Counted from the first letter of the stretch, positions 19,098-28,758 are shown. The stretch is DNA of 64,000 nucleotides from CAZBMD01 sp964493325 (GCA_964493325.1 CAZBMD010000003.1:1-64000); one strand, 5' to 3'. Translations and numbers: made by a program. Notes: a model not told the origin generated them from the sequence alone.

Positions 19098-19553
19098 TCA
19101 TGATGATTGAGTGAGTTGTACGAGTCGTAAATTTCGGAGGACCATCTCTCTGTTTATTCGATGGGATAAAGTTGCATGAGTGATGTCAAGATCTGTAACA
19201 AAAGCCCCGTACCGTCTAAGCAAGTTGACGATTGCATTGTTATTGGATTCTGCAGCCAAATACATGGGTGATCGCCCAGAGTCATCTTTTCTAATTTCTC
19301 TTGTATTGGGGTTAAAATTTGCTTTGAGTAAAAGTTCTACAATCTCATAATGCCTGTTTCGTATTGCCTGATGCAATAGGTTTGGTTCTTCTTCTGCGAT
19401 ATATTGAAGCGTTCCATCCTGATATAAATCTTCGATTATCTCAATCTTGCCCTCAATAACAGCACTTTCAATATCTTTTATGAGTATTGATGATGGAAAT
19501 AGGCATCCAAACGTAGAGACTAGTAAAAAGACAATAATTTTTTGAGATTTCAT
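19098..19553 (-). CDS. Small exported ankyrin-repeat protein
   Basis: A 151-residue protein with a signal peptide (residues about 1-22) and two to three ankyrin repeats: NLLHQAIRNRHYEIVELLLKANFNPNT and SPMYLAAESNNNAIVNLLRRYGAFV, which show the A-x-x-G/N-x...VxxLLxxGA pattern. Ankyrin repeats bind proteins. Exported ankyrin proteins are common candidate effectors in intracellular bacteria, but the target cannot be inferred. No clear ribosome-binding site. It opens the minus-strand run of exported proteins. Confidence 0.7.
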   Translation of the reverse strand: MKSQKIIVFLLVSTFGCLFPSSILIKDIESAVIEGKIEIIEDLYQDGTLQYIAEEEPNLLHQAIRNRHYEIVELLLKANFNPNTREIRKDDSGRSPMYLAAESNNNAIVNLLRRYGAFVTDLDITHATLSHRINREMVLRNLRLVQLTQSS

Positions 19554-19800
19554 ACAGTAGTTTCGTAAAAGGTATTAGTGGTATAACTTGTGAGTTGCAA
19601 TTATATAATGTGCAATTTAAAAAACAAGAGTAAGTCTACATTGTATTTTAAAATAGATGGGGATATTTATGATGGTGATTGTTTGACTGTTTACATGTTT
19701 GAATAGGCGAGCTTGCTGCAGGAGGCTATTGTGAAAAATGATAAGGCAAAAATCATGGCGCTGTAGATGTGAAGTTTCGAATCTATTAATGGAATATGCA

Positions 19801-19838
19801 AAAAAAAGCTCCAACAAATTTTGCTGGAGCTTTTTTTA
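19801..19838. terminator. Bidirectional intrinsic terminator
   Basis: The stem agctcca / tggagct has an 11-base loop, preceded by a run of A and followed by TTTTTTT. It ends the minus-strand ABC-F transcript 24 bp after its stop. The rest of 19554-19861 shows no gene that I can support. Confidence 0.85.
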
Positions 19839-19861
19839 TAAAAAAATTATAGACAAGGGTT

Positions 19862-21775
19862 TTAGGAGCTTCTGCCATACAATTTATCCAAAACTTCTTC
19901 CCAATTTTTTTGGGTTTTTTGAATAGACTCTTTAAGTTCTTTCTCTTGAGTGACTAAATTTTTATGAGCAGAAGATCCATACTCAGCAGCGCTGATTGCT
20001 TGAACAAGTTCGGCAAGTTGCTTTTCAAGCTTTTCAATTTTTTGCTCCAAGTTTTTGCTTTTTTTACGAAGTTCAAACCCTTCTTTTCCGCCAACTTGTT
20101 CTTTTGGCTTTTCTTCAACAGCAACCACTGTAGCTGCTTTTTTTGCAGGAGCAGCTTGAGCTGTTCCGTCTTGTACTGACTTTTGGTACAAGTAAGATTC
20201 GTAGTTACCTTTGTACATGCGCACACCGTTGGGAGTTAGCTCCATGATGCTTGTTGCAAGCTCATCCATGAACGTTCTATCGTGAGATACAAACAACATG
20301 GTGCCAGAAAATTGCTGTAACGATTTGAGCAAAATTTCTTTTGATTCAAGATCCAAATGGTTAGTTGGTTCGTCAAGAATGAGAAAGTTAGATTCAACTA
20401 GAAGAACTTTAACCATGGCTACGCGGTTTTTTTCGCCACCGCTTAGGACGCGAATTTTTTTATGAACATCATCTCCCGAAAAAAGAAATGCGCCCAAAAA
20501 GCTGCGCACGTTTTGGCGAGCTTTGCTGGTTGTGCAAGAGTCTTCAACTTCTTGTAAAATAGTTTTTTCAGGGTTGAGAGCTTTGTCTTGGTCTTGTTCA
20601 AACATGGTGTATTTAACATTGTACCCCATGGTAACTTCGCCACCTTCTAGTGGATATATGCCGCTGATAAGATTAAGCAAGGTTGTTTTACCCACGCCGT
20701 TTGCAGCAACAATTGCCACCTTTTCGTCTTTTGGAATTTCAAAAGATACGTTTTTAAAAATCTGCTGATCGCCAAATTTTTTCGAAAGATCTTGGACGGT
20801 CAAGACAATTCTGCCGGCAGGCGGGATGTGAGAAAAGCTAAGCTTAACGCTTGATGAGCGAGGAGGCAGTTCAACAAGTTCCATGCGTTCAACAGCCTTG
20901 AGCATACTTTGTGCAGTTTTTGCACGAGCAGCGCTGGCTCTAAACTTGTTGATTATTTCCATCTTCTTTTTAATTTCTTTTTGCTGCTCTTCATAAGCCT
21001 TAATTTGCAAATCTTCGTTGTGCTTTTTTTGATTTACATAAAATTCGTAGTTACCGTCATAGATTTTACCAATGCCGCGTTCAACTTCAAAAATGTATTC
21101 ACACACGTTGTCCAAAAAGAAACGATCGTGAGAAACCAGAAGGAACCCAAATGAAGAGTCTTTCAAAAATTTAACAAACCAATCTTTGGCAACGATATCA
21201 AGGTGGTTAGTAGGTTCGTCAAACAGATAAAAATCTGCTTTGGCGAGGAGCAATTTTGCAAGGACGAGGCGCATTTTCCAGCCAACACTCAGTGCTGATA
21301 CCGGTTTTTCCCAACGTTCTTGTGTAAAGCCAAGCCCTTGTAGAACTTTTTTTGTCTCTACCCAGAGCAATGATGTATCAAAATGTTGCAGTTGTTCTTG
21401 CACGTGAGCGTAATGTTCAAGGGTGTCATGCATTGTTTCTTCGGGCAGGCCTTGTTCGATAAGCGCTTCAATTTTTTTCAGCTCATCTTGCAGTTCAACA
21501 ACGATATCAAATGCTGCGTAGGCTTCGTCAAGAACAGATTTTTCAGAAGCAAGGACCACTTCTTGCGGCATGTAGGCAATGCGCTTATCTCGTTCGATGC
21601 TAATTGTTCCTGAATCGAGTTTTAACGATCCTGCAATAGCTTTAAGAAGGGTTGATTTGCCCGCACCATTGCGGCCAACAAGTCCCACTTTCTCACCTTC
21701 AGAAAATGAAAAAGAGAGGTGGTCGAAGATGTCTCGGTCGCCAAACCGAAGACAGAGGTCTTTGCCTAAAATCAT
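19862..21775 (-). CDS. ABC-F family ATPase (Uup/YdiF-like)
   Basis: A 637-residue soluble protein with two ABC domains and no membrane segments. Domain 1 has Walker A GRNGAGKST and a degenerate signature ALSVGWKMRL with Walker B FYLFDEPTNHLD. The interdomain linker (about 235-300, coiled) is followed by domain 2 with AANGVGKTT, VLSGGEKNRV and LILDEPTNHLD. A C-terminal Lys/Glu-rich coiled coil (about 560-630) is the Uup-type tail. ABC-F proteins act on ribosomes or, for Uup, on branched DNA intermediates. AAGGA precedes the start by six bases. Confidence 0.93.
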   Translation of the reverse strand: MILGKDLCLRFGDRDIFDHLSFSFSEGEKVGLVGRNGAGKSTLLKAIAGSLKLDSGTISIERDKRIAYMPQEVVLASEKSVLDEAYAAFDIVVELQDELKKIEALIEQGLPEETMHDTLEHYAHVQEQLQHFDTSLLWVETKKVLQGLGFTQERWEKPVSALSVGWKMRLVLAKLLLAKADFYLFDEPTNHLDIVAKDWFVKFLKDSSFGFLLVSHDRFFLDNVCEYIFEVERGIGKIYDGNYEFYVNQKKHNEDLQIKAYEEQQKEIKKKMEIINKFRASAARAKTAQSMLKAVERMELVELPPRSSSVKLSFSHIPPAGRIVLTVQDLSKKFGDQQIFKNVSFEIPKDEKVAIVAANGVGKTTLLNLISGIYPLEGGEVTMGYNVKYTMFEQDQDKALNPEKTILQEVEDSCTTSKARQNVRSFLGAFLFSGDDVHKKIRVLSGGEKNRVAMVKVLLVESNFLILDEPTNHLDLESKEILLKSLQQFSGTMLFVSHDRTFMDELATSIMELTPNGVRMYKGNYESYLYQKSVQDGTAQAAPAKKAATVVAVEEKPKEQVGGKEGFELRKKSKNLEQKIEKLEKQLAELVQAISAAEYGSSAHKNLVTQEKELKESIQKTQKNWEEVLDKLYGRSS

Positions 21776-21887
21776 TGAATATCCTTGAACATTGCATGCA
21801 AATTAACGAAAAATATTTGCAGAGCGGCAGTTGCCGACTCCACTCCTATAAGTCTAATAGATTATTAATTAAAAGACAAAATGCAAT

Positions 21888-23033
21888 TCAAAGTCCCATG
21901 GATCGTTTTTTCATGCTTTTTTGTGATACGACCATGCGCTTTTGCTGATCAATACCTATTTTGCAGATGAGGTGATAAAAAAAATCGCGATCAGGACCCT
22001 TGATAACCGCTTGTTCGTGGGCTTCGGCAAGCACCACGGGGTATCCATATCCCTTGATGCTTTGATCAACGCAGACCTGAGCAATTTTTTCCACCAATTG
22101 GTGATTCTGTGCTATAAAAGCTGGAATTTCGATGCGTGCGATTTCTTGCCCAACATTGAGATAAAAAAAATAAGGCTTGAGTGACTCAGGGTACTGCTTT
22201 GTGATTTGAGAGGTACTTCTAAAAAGCGTTGAGCGTGCTTGTGGTGGCAAGAACCACTGAGCAATAGTGGTGTCGGTAAGTTGATGAGCCGTTGCGCAGT
22301 GCTGTTTTTGATATCCAGCAAGGGGAGAGGATGGAAAGGCTTCATATGAGCACAATCCTGCCTGTAGTAAGTGAACAAGTTCTCTGCTCTTAGGAAGGCT
22401 GATGTAGCCAGCAACAAGGATGCCTCGATTCATGAATTGCTCAAGGTAGTGCAGATATAATTGCAAAAAATGTTCACGAATGGCAGGCGTTTTGCTTTCT
22501 AGGTGCCAAAAAATGAGGCTGCCATCAACAAGGCAAATGGGTTGCTGACCGTCTGTGTTTGCTGCAAGCTGCTCAAGTGCTACTTCAAACTCGTAGCCTT
22601 CTCGCTCTAGGTCAACAAGGTCGACCGAAAACTCAGCTTCTTCTGCATCTTGAGAAGGGACGCCCAGGCGAGGGAACGTAAAAAAATGAGCACTGCCTCG
22701 TTCTTGTGTATAGCGCAGAATGCATCCTCCTGCGTTGAGCAGATAGCAGGATACGCCAGCAAGGTGCCTGTCTGGATAGACCTGCGAGCCGTCTACAGCA
22801 ATGACTGAATAATTTTCATGAAGTGGTGGAATTTTTTGTGCTAGGGCAAGGTGCTCGGTCCATGTTACCAGGGAACGGGTGAATCGTTCTTCGTCAATTT
22901 GAGCAAGAAACATGGGGTGGGAGGCAAGGGCTGTCCACGCGTCGGCAGTCATTGAAGGTAGGGAACTTTGGCTTGAAAAAATTTTTTCTGCAGCGTCGTG
23001 CATCTCGCGAGCCAAAAGCTCCCTGTTGAGCAT
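21888..23033 (-). CDS. NurA-domain nuclease
   Basis: A 381-residue protein with the NurA nuclease pattern: the first motif VIAVDGSQVYPDRH (about 78-91), the second CLVDGSLIFWHL (about 165-176) and the conserved GYISLPKSRELVHLL, plus a C-terminal GYGYPVVLAEAHEQAVI helix. NurA is a 5'-3' nuclease that works with the HerA hexameric ATPase in DNA end resection, mainly in archaea and some bacteria. HerA is not encoded nearby. The downstream gene (PQ-loop) lies 5 bp upstream on the same strand, so the genes are co-transcribed. Confidence 0.8.
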   Translation of the reverse strand: MLNRELLAREMHDAAEKIFSSQSSLPSMTADAWTALASHPMFLAQIDEERFTRSLVTWTEHLALAQKIPPLHENYSVIAVDGSQVYPDRHLAGVSCYLLNAGGCILRYTQERGSAHFFTFPRLGVPSQDAEEAEFSVDLVDLEREGYEFEVALEQLAANTDGQQPICLVDGSLIFWHLESKTPAIREHFLQLYLHYLEQFMNRGILVAGYISLPKSRELVHLLQAGLCSYEAFPSSPLAGYQKQHCATAHQLTDTTIAQWFLPPQARSTLFRSTSQITKQYPESLKPYFFYLNVGQEIARIEIPAFIAQNHQLVEKIAQVCVDQSIKGYGYPVVLAEAHEQAVIKGPDRDFFYHLICKIGIDQQKRMVVSQKSMKKRSMGL

Positions 23034-23038
23034 GGTAC

Positions 23039-23653
23039 TTAGTCCTTGTAGATCGCAAATTGAATCGAGAAAATGGTGACAAAAACAATATTGCGAAGTG
23101 CGCTGAAAACTGTTGGAAGCGGTAGGCAGAGCATGATGGCAGAAATAGATTCGATGAAAGCTGCAGCCCCAATTAAAAGGACGAATGAGAAATTAAACCC
23201 ATGGACACTTTTTTCTTTGTATAATTTTATTACCTGGGGAATTTGATTGATGCTCCCGATGGTAAGCCCAACCCAGCCAAGAACGCTACCAACCGCGATT
23301 GGATAAAGAACGGCCAAAAATATAGTGCCTATGCAAAGAACTATGTTAGCTCCAAGCCCAAGCCACAGGTACCAGCAGTTTTTCCATGTATCATAATGCA
23401 GGCGCTGCAAAATAAGAATAAATGCTACCAGGAGCTGAAAAGGGATGCATAGCTTGTACGCCAGCGGCAAATCAAGGCATACGATGAATACGAACATGGT
23501 GAAATACAGGTTGAAAAAGCCAAATAAAAAGAGGCTACTGACGCCAGCTCCCGATTTTTCTCTGTAATTGGTAAAAATTTGAGGGACTAAGCAGATTGAG
23601 TAAATGAGTTGCGATATCCACAGAAGGATATCGCATACAATTGCCATGTTCAT
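23039..23653 (-). CDS. PQ-loop family transporter
   Basis: A 204-residue protein with seven hydrophobic segments and two PQ-loop motifs: YSICLVPQIFTNYREKSGAG (about 18-37) and INQIPQVIKLYKEKSVHG (about 135-152). The two-repeat, seven-helix layout is that of cystinosin/KDEL-receptor-like and amino-acid PQ-loop transporters. Bacterial members are usually short single-repeat SemiSWEETs, so the duplicated form is notable. The ligand is unknown. It overlaps the next gene's stop by 4 bp and is probably coupled to it. GGAC precedes the start. Confidence 0.8.
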   Translation of the reverse strand: MNMAIVCDILLWISQLIYSICLVPQIFTNYREKSGAGVSSLFLFGFFNLYFTMFVFIVCLDLPLAYKLCIPFQLLVAFILILQRLHYDTWKNCWYLWLGLGANIVLCIGTIFLAVLYPIAVGSVLGWVGLTIGSINQIPQVIKLYKEKSVHGFNFSFVLLIGAAAFIESISAIMLCLPLPTVFSALRNIVFVTIFSIQFAIYKD

Positions 23654-24153
23654 GGTGTTTGTCCTAAAATTTCTGCGACTTCTACGGGTTGCTCGTAGGC
23701 TTTTACGTAGGCTTTTGCGTATGAGCCGGGGTGTGCTACAATTTCTGCGGCTTGCGCGTAAAAATCTGCGTTTAATTTTAATAGCTCTGTACTAAAAGCA
23801 TAATGATCTTCGGTAAAGATTGAATCTCTCAATTCAATAAGAGCTTTTTCGAGTTCTGCGTCTTCTAGATTAAGCGATTCGATCATCTTTTTAAAATTAA
23901 ATTTATTCGCGGTTAGTTTGCACAGGTCATCTCTTTTATAATTGAACGTTAACTCTTTGCATCTGAATTCGACCTCTCTAAATACTTCTTGAATGCGGGA
24001 ATTACCCACGCGTTCATATTGATTATCTATCTTTTCGAAGCATTTATAGCCTTGATAGTTATTTAGATATTCAATATAGTGCATCGCAAATACATGCGTC
24101 GATGATGAGCTTGCAAAGAGGGCAAGTAGTAGCAAGAATTTCTTCATAACCAT
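23650..24153 (-). CDS. Exported protein of unknown function
   Basis: A 167-residue protein with a clear signal peptide (MVMKKFLLLLALFASSSSTHVFA, then Met) and a mature helical, charged region with two cysteines. No family was recognised. The start at 24153 is chosen because AAGGA lies six bases before it; the frame also opens at an upstream codon inside secA. It starts 3 bp after the secA stop and its own end overlaps the PQ-loop gene, so it belongs to the secA transcript. Confidence 0.65.
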   Translation of the reverse strand: MVMKKFLLLLALFASSSSTHVFAMHYIEYLNNYQGYKCFEKIDNQYERVGNSRIQEVFREVEFRCKELTFNYKRDDLCKLTANKFNFKKMIESLNLEDAELEKALIELRDSIFTEDHYAFSTELLKLNADFYAQAAEIVAHPGSYAKAYVKAYEQPVEVAEILGQTP

Positions 24154-24155
24154 AA

Positions 24156-26693
24156 CTATTCCTTGCCGCAGCACTGCTTATACTTTTTGCCAGAACCGCA
24201 AGGACATGCTTCGTTGCGACCAACCTTGGGTGTTGCTCGGCGTGTAGGGGCTGCTACAGCAGTACTATCTCCGCCAACTTGTATTGCCGCAAGCTCTTTC
24301 GTTCTGTTTTTTTCAATAGTTTCAATTGCAGAGGCTGAGAATTCTTCAGGTCTCATGCGGAAGATGCGGTGCGTGATATCCCACTTAATTTGACCGATCA
24401 TGTGCTCAAATGCCATGAATGACTCGCGCTTGTACTCGATGAGTGGATTTTTTTGTCCGTATCCTCGTAGGCCAATGCCTTCTTTGAGTTGGTCGATGTT
24501 TTGCAAGTGCAATTTCCATGCTTGATCAACAGTTTCTAGCAGAGTCCATTTTTCAGCTTGGGCAATGATATCTTCTGGTAGTGAGTTGCGGTACAACTCA
24601 TATTCATAGATTAAAAATTCAGTGATAGCTGTTTCAAGGTCAGCGGTGTGTTGTTTAATAAATTCTGACTCTTCGAACGTCATTTTTTTGATGCCGGTGA
24701 GTTTTTCAAGAGCTTCTTGAAGTTGATCAAGCGCTTCGCTGTCGCATGATTGTCCTGCGCAGTAGGTTGCAAACGTTGAATGAACAACGTCGGCAATCAT
24801 TTCTTTAATCAGAGCGATAATATGTTCTGAGCCTTCAAGGATTTCTCGTCTGTACTGATAGACAACATTACGCTGTTGGTTGAGGACGTCATCATATTCC
24901 AGCAAATGTTTACGAGAATCAAAATTTTGCTTTTCAACACGCTCTTGAGCTTTTTCAATACTGCGTGAGATCATGCTATGTTCAATACTTTCACCTGGCT
25001 TCATGCCAATGCGTTCCATGGTTTTTTTCAGGCGATCGCCACCAAAAATGCGCATCAAATCATCTTCAAGCGAAATGTAGAATTTTGAAGATCCTGGATC
25101 GCCTTGTCGACCTGCTCGGCCGCGTAATTGGTTGTCGATACGACGGCTTTCATGTCGCTCAGTACCGATGATGCGCAGTCCGCCAACATCGCGAATGCCT
25201 TCACCCAATTTAATATCGGTTCCACGTCCGGCCATGTTGGTTGCAATGGTTATGCGTCCTTTTTCTCCAGCTTCTTTAACAATCTCAGCTTCACGCTCGT
25301 GCTGCTTAGCGTTAAGAACGTTGTGAGGGATGCCTTCGCGCGCAAGAAGCATGCTCAAGAGTTCTGATGATTCAATTGAGATGGTTCCAACAAGGACTGG
25401 TTGTCCTTTTTTATAGCAATTTTTGATGTCTTCGATCACTGCTTGATATTTGTCTTCTCGTGTAAGAAAAATAATATCTGGTTGATCTTCTCTGATCATT
25501 GGTCTATTGGTAGGGATGACGTTAACGCCGAGCTTATAAATTTTATAAAACTCAGAGGCTTCTGTTTCTGCAGTTCCCGTCATACCTGCAAGTTTTTTAT
25601 AGAGCCTGAAGTAATTTTGCAGGGTGATGGTTGCAAGCGTTTGATTTTCACGTTCAACCTTGACGCCTTCTTTGGCTTCCAGTGCCTGATGGAGCCCGTC
25701 ACTATAGCGGCGGCCAGCAAGAATTCGGCCTGTAAATTCATCAACAATCAGTACTTCGCCGTCTTTGACCACATAATCAACGTCTTTTTTGAAAATCGTA
25801 TGAGCACGCAGTGCTTGGGTTACATGATGCAATATAAGGATATTCTCTGGAGCGTATAAATTTTCAAGATTTAAAACGTGTTCAATGGCATCTGTGCCAA
25901 CTTCAGTCAAATTAACACTGCGCTCTTTTTCATCAATTTCGTAATCTTCTTTGGTAAGGCCTGCTACGGCGCGGTCTGCTGTTTTGTACAGATCGCTCCC
26001 TTTACTGCCGGCACCCGAAATAATAAGGGGTGTTCGAGCTTCATCAATCAAAATTGAGTCAACTTCGTCGACGATAGCAAAATTGAGCTCTCGCTGTACA
26101 TAATCTTCAAGGTCAAATTTCATGTTGTCGCGCAAGTAGTCAAAGCCAAATTCATTATTGGTACCATAGGTGATATCCGCATTGTATGCTATTTTGCGAG
26201 CTTCATCCCCCATGTGGTTTTGAATAATGCCGACTTCCATGCCAAGGAGTTGGAACATAGGCCTCATCCATTCAGCGTCTCGACGAGCAAGATAGTCGTT
26301 AACAGTGACAAGGTGTGCGCCTTTACCAGAAAGCGCGTTCAGATAGAGCGGCAGGGTTGCCATAAATGTTTTACCCTCACCGGTTCTCATCTCAGAAATT
26401 CTTCCTTGGTGCAAAACAATGCCGCCCAAAATTTGAACATCAAAATGTCTCATCCCCAGTGATCGCTTACCAGCTTCTCGAGCAAGAGCAAAGGCTTCAG
26501 GCAAAATGTCATCAAGATGCTGCCCCTCTTGGATGCGTTGTCTAAATTCGTTGGTTTTCGTAGCAATATCAGCGTCTGATAGTTGCTGCATTTGAGGTTC
26601 CAGGCTGTTAACTTTGAACAGCAGAGGCTGAATGCGTTTGAGTTCACGCTCATTCTGTGTGCCGAAAATTTTGGCGAGAATTTTTGTTATCAT
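24156..26693 (-). CDS. secA: Preprotein translocase ATPase SecA
   Basis: The motor that pushes signal-peptide proteins through SecYEG. The 845 residues show Walker A MRTGEGKTF, the DEAD-like VDEVDSILIDEARTPLI, the preprotein-crosslinking region, IATNMAGRGTDIKLG and QLRGRAGRQGDPG (helicase motifs V-VI), and a C-terminal zinc-binding SEC-C tail CPCGSGKKYKQCC. ATG 26693 with GGTGGAG upstream is preferred over a start seven codons earlier. Its products here would include the many exported proteins of the window. Two exported/membrane genes follow it closely. Confidence 0.98.
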   Translation of the reverse strand: MITKILAKIFGTQNERELKRIQPLLFKVNSLEPQMQQLSDADIATKTNEFRQRIQEGQHLDDILPEAFALAREAGKRSLGMRHFDVQILGGIVLHQGRISEMRTGEGKTFMATLPLYLNALSGKGAHLVTVNDYLARRDAEWMRPMFQLLGMEVGIIQNHMGDEARKIAYNADITYGTNNEFGFDYLRDNMKFDLEDYVQRELNFAIVDEVDSILIDEARTPLIISGAGSKGSDLYKTADRAVAGLTKEDYEIDEKERSVNLTEVGTDAIEHVLNLENLYAPENILILHHVTQALRAHTIFKKDVDYVVKDGEVLIVDEFTGRILAGRRYSDGLHQALEAKEGVKVERENQTLATITLQNYFRLYKKLAGMTGTAETEASEFYKIYKLGVNVIPTNRPMIREDQPDIIFLTREDKYQAVIEDIKNCYKKGQPVLVGTISIESSELLSMLLAREGIPHNVLNAKQHEREAEIVKEAGEKGRITIATNMAGRGTDIKLGEGIRDVGGLRIIGTERHESRRIDNQLRGRAGRQGDPGSSKFYISLEDDLMRIFGGDRLKKTMERIGMKPGESIEHSMISRSIEKAQERVEKQNFDSRKHLLEYDDVLNQQRNVVYQYRREILEGSEHIIALIKEMIADVVHSTFATYCAGQSCDSEALDQLQEALEKLTGIKKMTFEESEFIKQHTADLETAITEFLIYEYELYRNSLPEDIIAQAEKWTLLETVDQAWKLHLQNIDQLKEGIGLRGYGQKNPLIEYKRESFMAFEHMIGQIKWDITHRIFRMRPEEFSASAIETIEKNRTKELAAIQVGGDSTAVAAPTRRATPKVGRNEACPCGSGKKYKQCCGKE

Positions 26694-26958
26694 AATAAGC
26701 TCCACCGTGTGCAAGACAAACTTTTTAATTCACATTATTGAGCATGTCAGTATTTGCAGTGCACAAAAGTAATAACATGGTATCCAACATTGATTGAAAA
26801 CAATGTAGCACAAATATTGCGTCATATGAAAATATTTGGGAGCAAGCTGAGCAAAAACTTCAATACATTCTTTACAAATGCAGCTTATTTCAATACTTTG
26901 AATACATTAGAACGTATTTATAGCGATTAAAAAATTTTATCTCCAAGCAGTTCTTGTT

Positions 26959-28407
26959 ATGAACAATGCATCTTCCAATAAAGCATCAAATTTTTCAGGC
27001 AAAGTACTACGTGTAAGTGGGACTGTTGTCGATGTGCAGTTTGATCAGCAGGGTGTTCCAGATATCTTGCATAGACTTATTATCCACATGCCGGCATCCG
27101 ACGGTCACGGCAGCTTTTTAGCGCGTGATGTCAGCCTTGAGGTTGCACAACATTTAGGTGACGGTATCGTCCGATGTATTGCTCTTGAATCAATCGATGG
27201 AATATCTCGAGGGTTGCCAGTATCTAATACTGGTTCACCTATTATGGTGCCTATTGGCAAAGAGGTTTTAGGCAGAGTGTTTGACGTTCTTGGGAGAACA
27301 ATTGATAGCACTCCTCAACTAAAAAATGCAAAATTATGGCCAATTTATCGCAGCGCGCCAAGTTTGATTGAACAAAAAACAAGTGAAGAAATTCTTGAAA
27401 CCGGAATTAAGGTTCTTGACCTTATGTGTCCGTATGTCAAAGGGTCCAAGATTGGGCTTTTTGGTGGTGCTGGCGTGGGTAAGACGATTATCGTGCAAGA
27501 ACTTATTCGTAACGTTGCAATTGAACACGGCGGCTACTCGGTATTTATTGGTATTGGAGAGCGTACGCGAGAAGGTAATGAACTGTGGCTTGAAATGAAG
27601 TCATCAGGAGTTATCGACAAAACGGCGCTTGTATTTGGCCAGATGGGAGAAATGCCAGGAGCTCGATTGCGCGTTGGGCTGACCGGTCTTACCATGGCTG
27701 AATATTTTAGAGACGAAGAACACAAAGACACGTTATTATTTATTGATAATATTTTTCGCTATGTTCAAGCGGGAGCAGAAGTTTCGGCTCTTCTTGGGCG
27801 TATGCCTTCAGCTGTTGGCTATCAGCCAACACTTGCTTCCGAAATGGGTATGCTGCAAGAACGCATAACAAGTACTCAGCATGGATCGATTACATCTATT
27901 CAGGCTGTGTATGTTCCCGCAGATGATTATACCGATCCTGCACCAGCTACAACTTTTCAGCATCTAGATTCAAGTACCGTACTGTCTCGTAAGATTGCTC
28001 AAGCTGGCTTGTATCCTGCTGTCGATCCGCTCGAATCGGTTTCTAATGGACTTAAGCCAAACGTTGTGGGCGACAAACATTATCATGTCGCACGTTCAAT
28101 CCAGACTATCTTGCAAAAATACAAAGAATTACAAGATATTATCGCCATCCTTGGTATGGATGAGTTGTCTGATGCTGATAAACTTATTGTTGGTCGGGCA
28201 AAAAAGATTCACAAATTTTTAACACAGCCACTTTTTGTAGCAGAGCAATTCACAGGTCTTCCTGGACGGTTTGTAAAGCGCGAAAAAACTGTTGCTGATT
28301 TTGAAAAAATCATCAGCGGTGAATGTGATAATATGCCAGAGCAAGCGTTTTACATGGTAGGAACGCTCGAAGAGGCGCGTGAAAAGAGCAAAATTACGGT
28401 TCCCTAA
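26959..28407 (+). CDS. atpD: ATP synthase F1 subunit beta
   Basis: The catalytic subunit of F-type ATP synthase, 482 residues. Walker A GGAGVGKT (169-176), GERTREGNELW, LLFIDNIFRYVQAGAEVSALLGRMPSAVGYQPTL and the ALxMDELSxxDK-like segment (ILGMDELSDADKLIV) are all present. The N-terminus has a 12-residue Ser/Asn-rich extension before the beta barrel. The epsilon gene follows by one base. The other ATP synthase genes (alpha, gamma, delta, Fo) are not next to it in this window. The start has no good ribosome-binding site. Confidence 0.97.
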   Translation: MNNASSNKASNFSGKVLRVSGTVVDVQFDQQGVPDILHRLIIHMPASDGHGSFLARDVSLEVAQHLGDGIVRCIALESIDGISRGLPVSNTGSPIMVPIGKEVLGRVFDVLGRTIDSTPQLKNAKLWPIYRSAPSLIEQKTSEEILETGIKVLDLMCPYVKGSKIGLFGGAGVGKTIIVQELIRNVAIEHGGYSVFIGIGERTREGNELWLEMKSSGVIDKTALVFGQMGEMPGARLRVGLTGLTMAEYFRDEEHKDTLLFIDNIFRYVQAGAEVSALLGRMPSAVGYQPTLASEMGMLQERITSTQHGSITSIQAVYVPADDYTDPAPATTFQHLDSSTVLSRKIAQAGLYPAVDPLESVSNGLKPNVVGDKHYHVARSIQTILQKYKELQDIIAILGMDELSDADKLIVGRAKKIHKFLTQPLFVAEQFTGLPGRFVKREKTVADFEKIISGECDNMPEQAFYMVGTLEEAREKSKITVP

Positions 28408-28408
28408 T

Positions 28409-28666
28409 ATGCAAAACATAGGTGTTTTTGAATTAAAGATTATCTATCCAACATCGGTGATTAACGCTGAAATTGAGTGGATAGAAATTGAATCGCCTAC
28501 TGGCAGTTTTATTGTTGGGCCTGGTCACGCAGCGCTTATTTCAATAGTTAAACATTTGAGTAAAGTGACGTATAAAAAAAAAGATCAAGCAGAAACGGTC
28601 CTTGCCGTCCAAGGCGGTGTTTTTCGTGTGATTGAAAATAAAGCAACTCTTTTGCTCGACTCTTAG
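28409..28666 (+). CDS. atpC: ATP synthase F1 subunit epsilon, short form
   Basis: An 85-residue protein that matches the N-terminal beta-sandwich of epsilon: FELKIIYPTSVINAEIEWIEIESPTGSF, GPGHAALIS, then VLAVQGGVFRVIENKATLLLDS. The C-terminal two-helix domain (about 50 residues), which inhibits ATP hydrolysis in many bacteria, is missing. The start lies one base after the atpD stop. The stop is not at the edge of any rearrangement, so the short form seems natural. Confidence 0.85.
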   Translation: MQNIGVFELKIIYPTSVINAEIEWIEIESPTGSFIVGPGHAALISIVKHLSKVTYKKKDQAETVLAVQGGVFRVIENKATLLLDS

Positions 28667-28758
28667 TAGTTCTTTCATTTGACTCATAACTTCTTCATGA
28701 CTATTCTGGATAAAATTCATTCGTGTTTTCACTAGGTGTTTTTGGATTAAGGAGAGTC

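Noticed and set aside
19617..19817. 66-codon minus-strand frame between the ankyrin and ABC-F genes
   Set aside because: It overlaps the terminator at 19801-19838, and has no ribosome-binding site or similarity.
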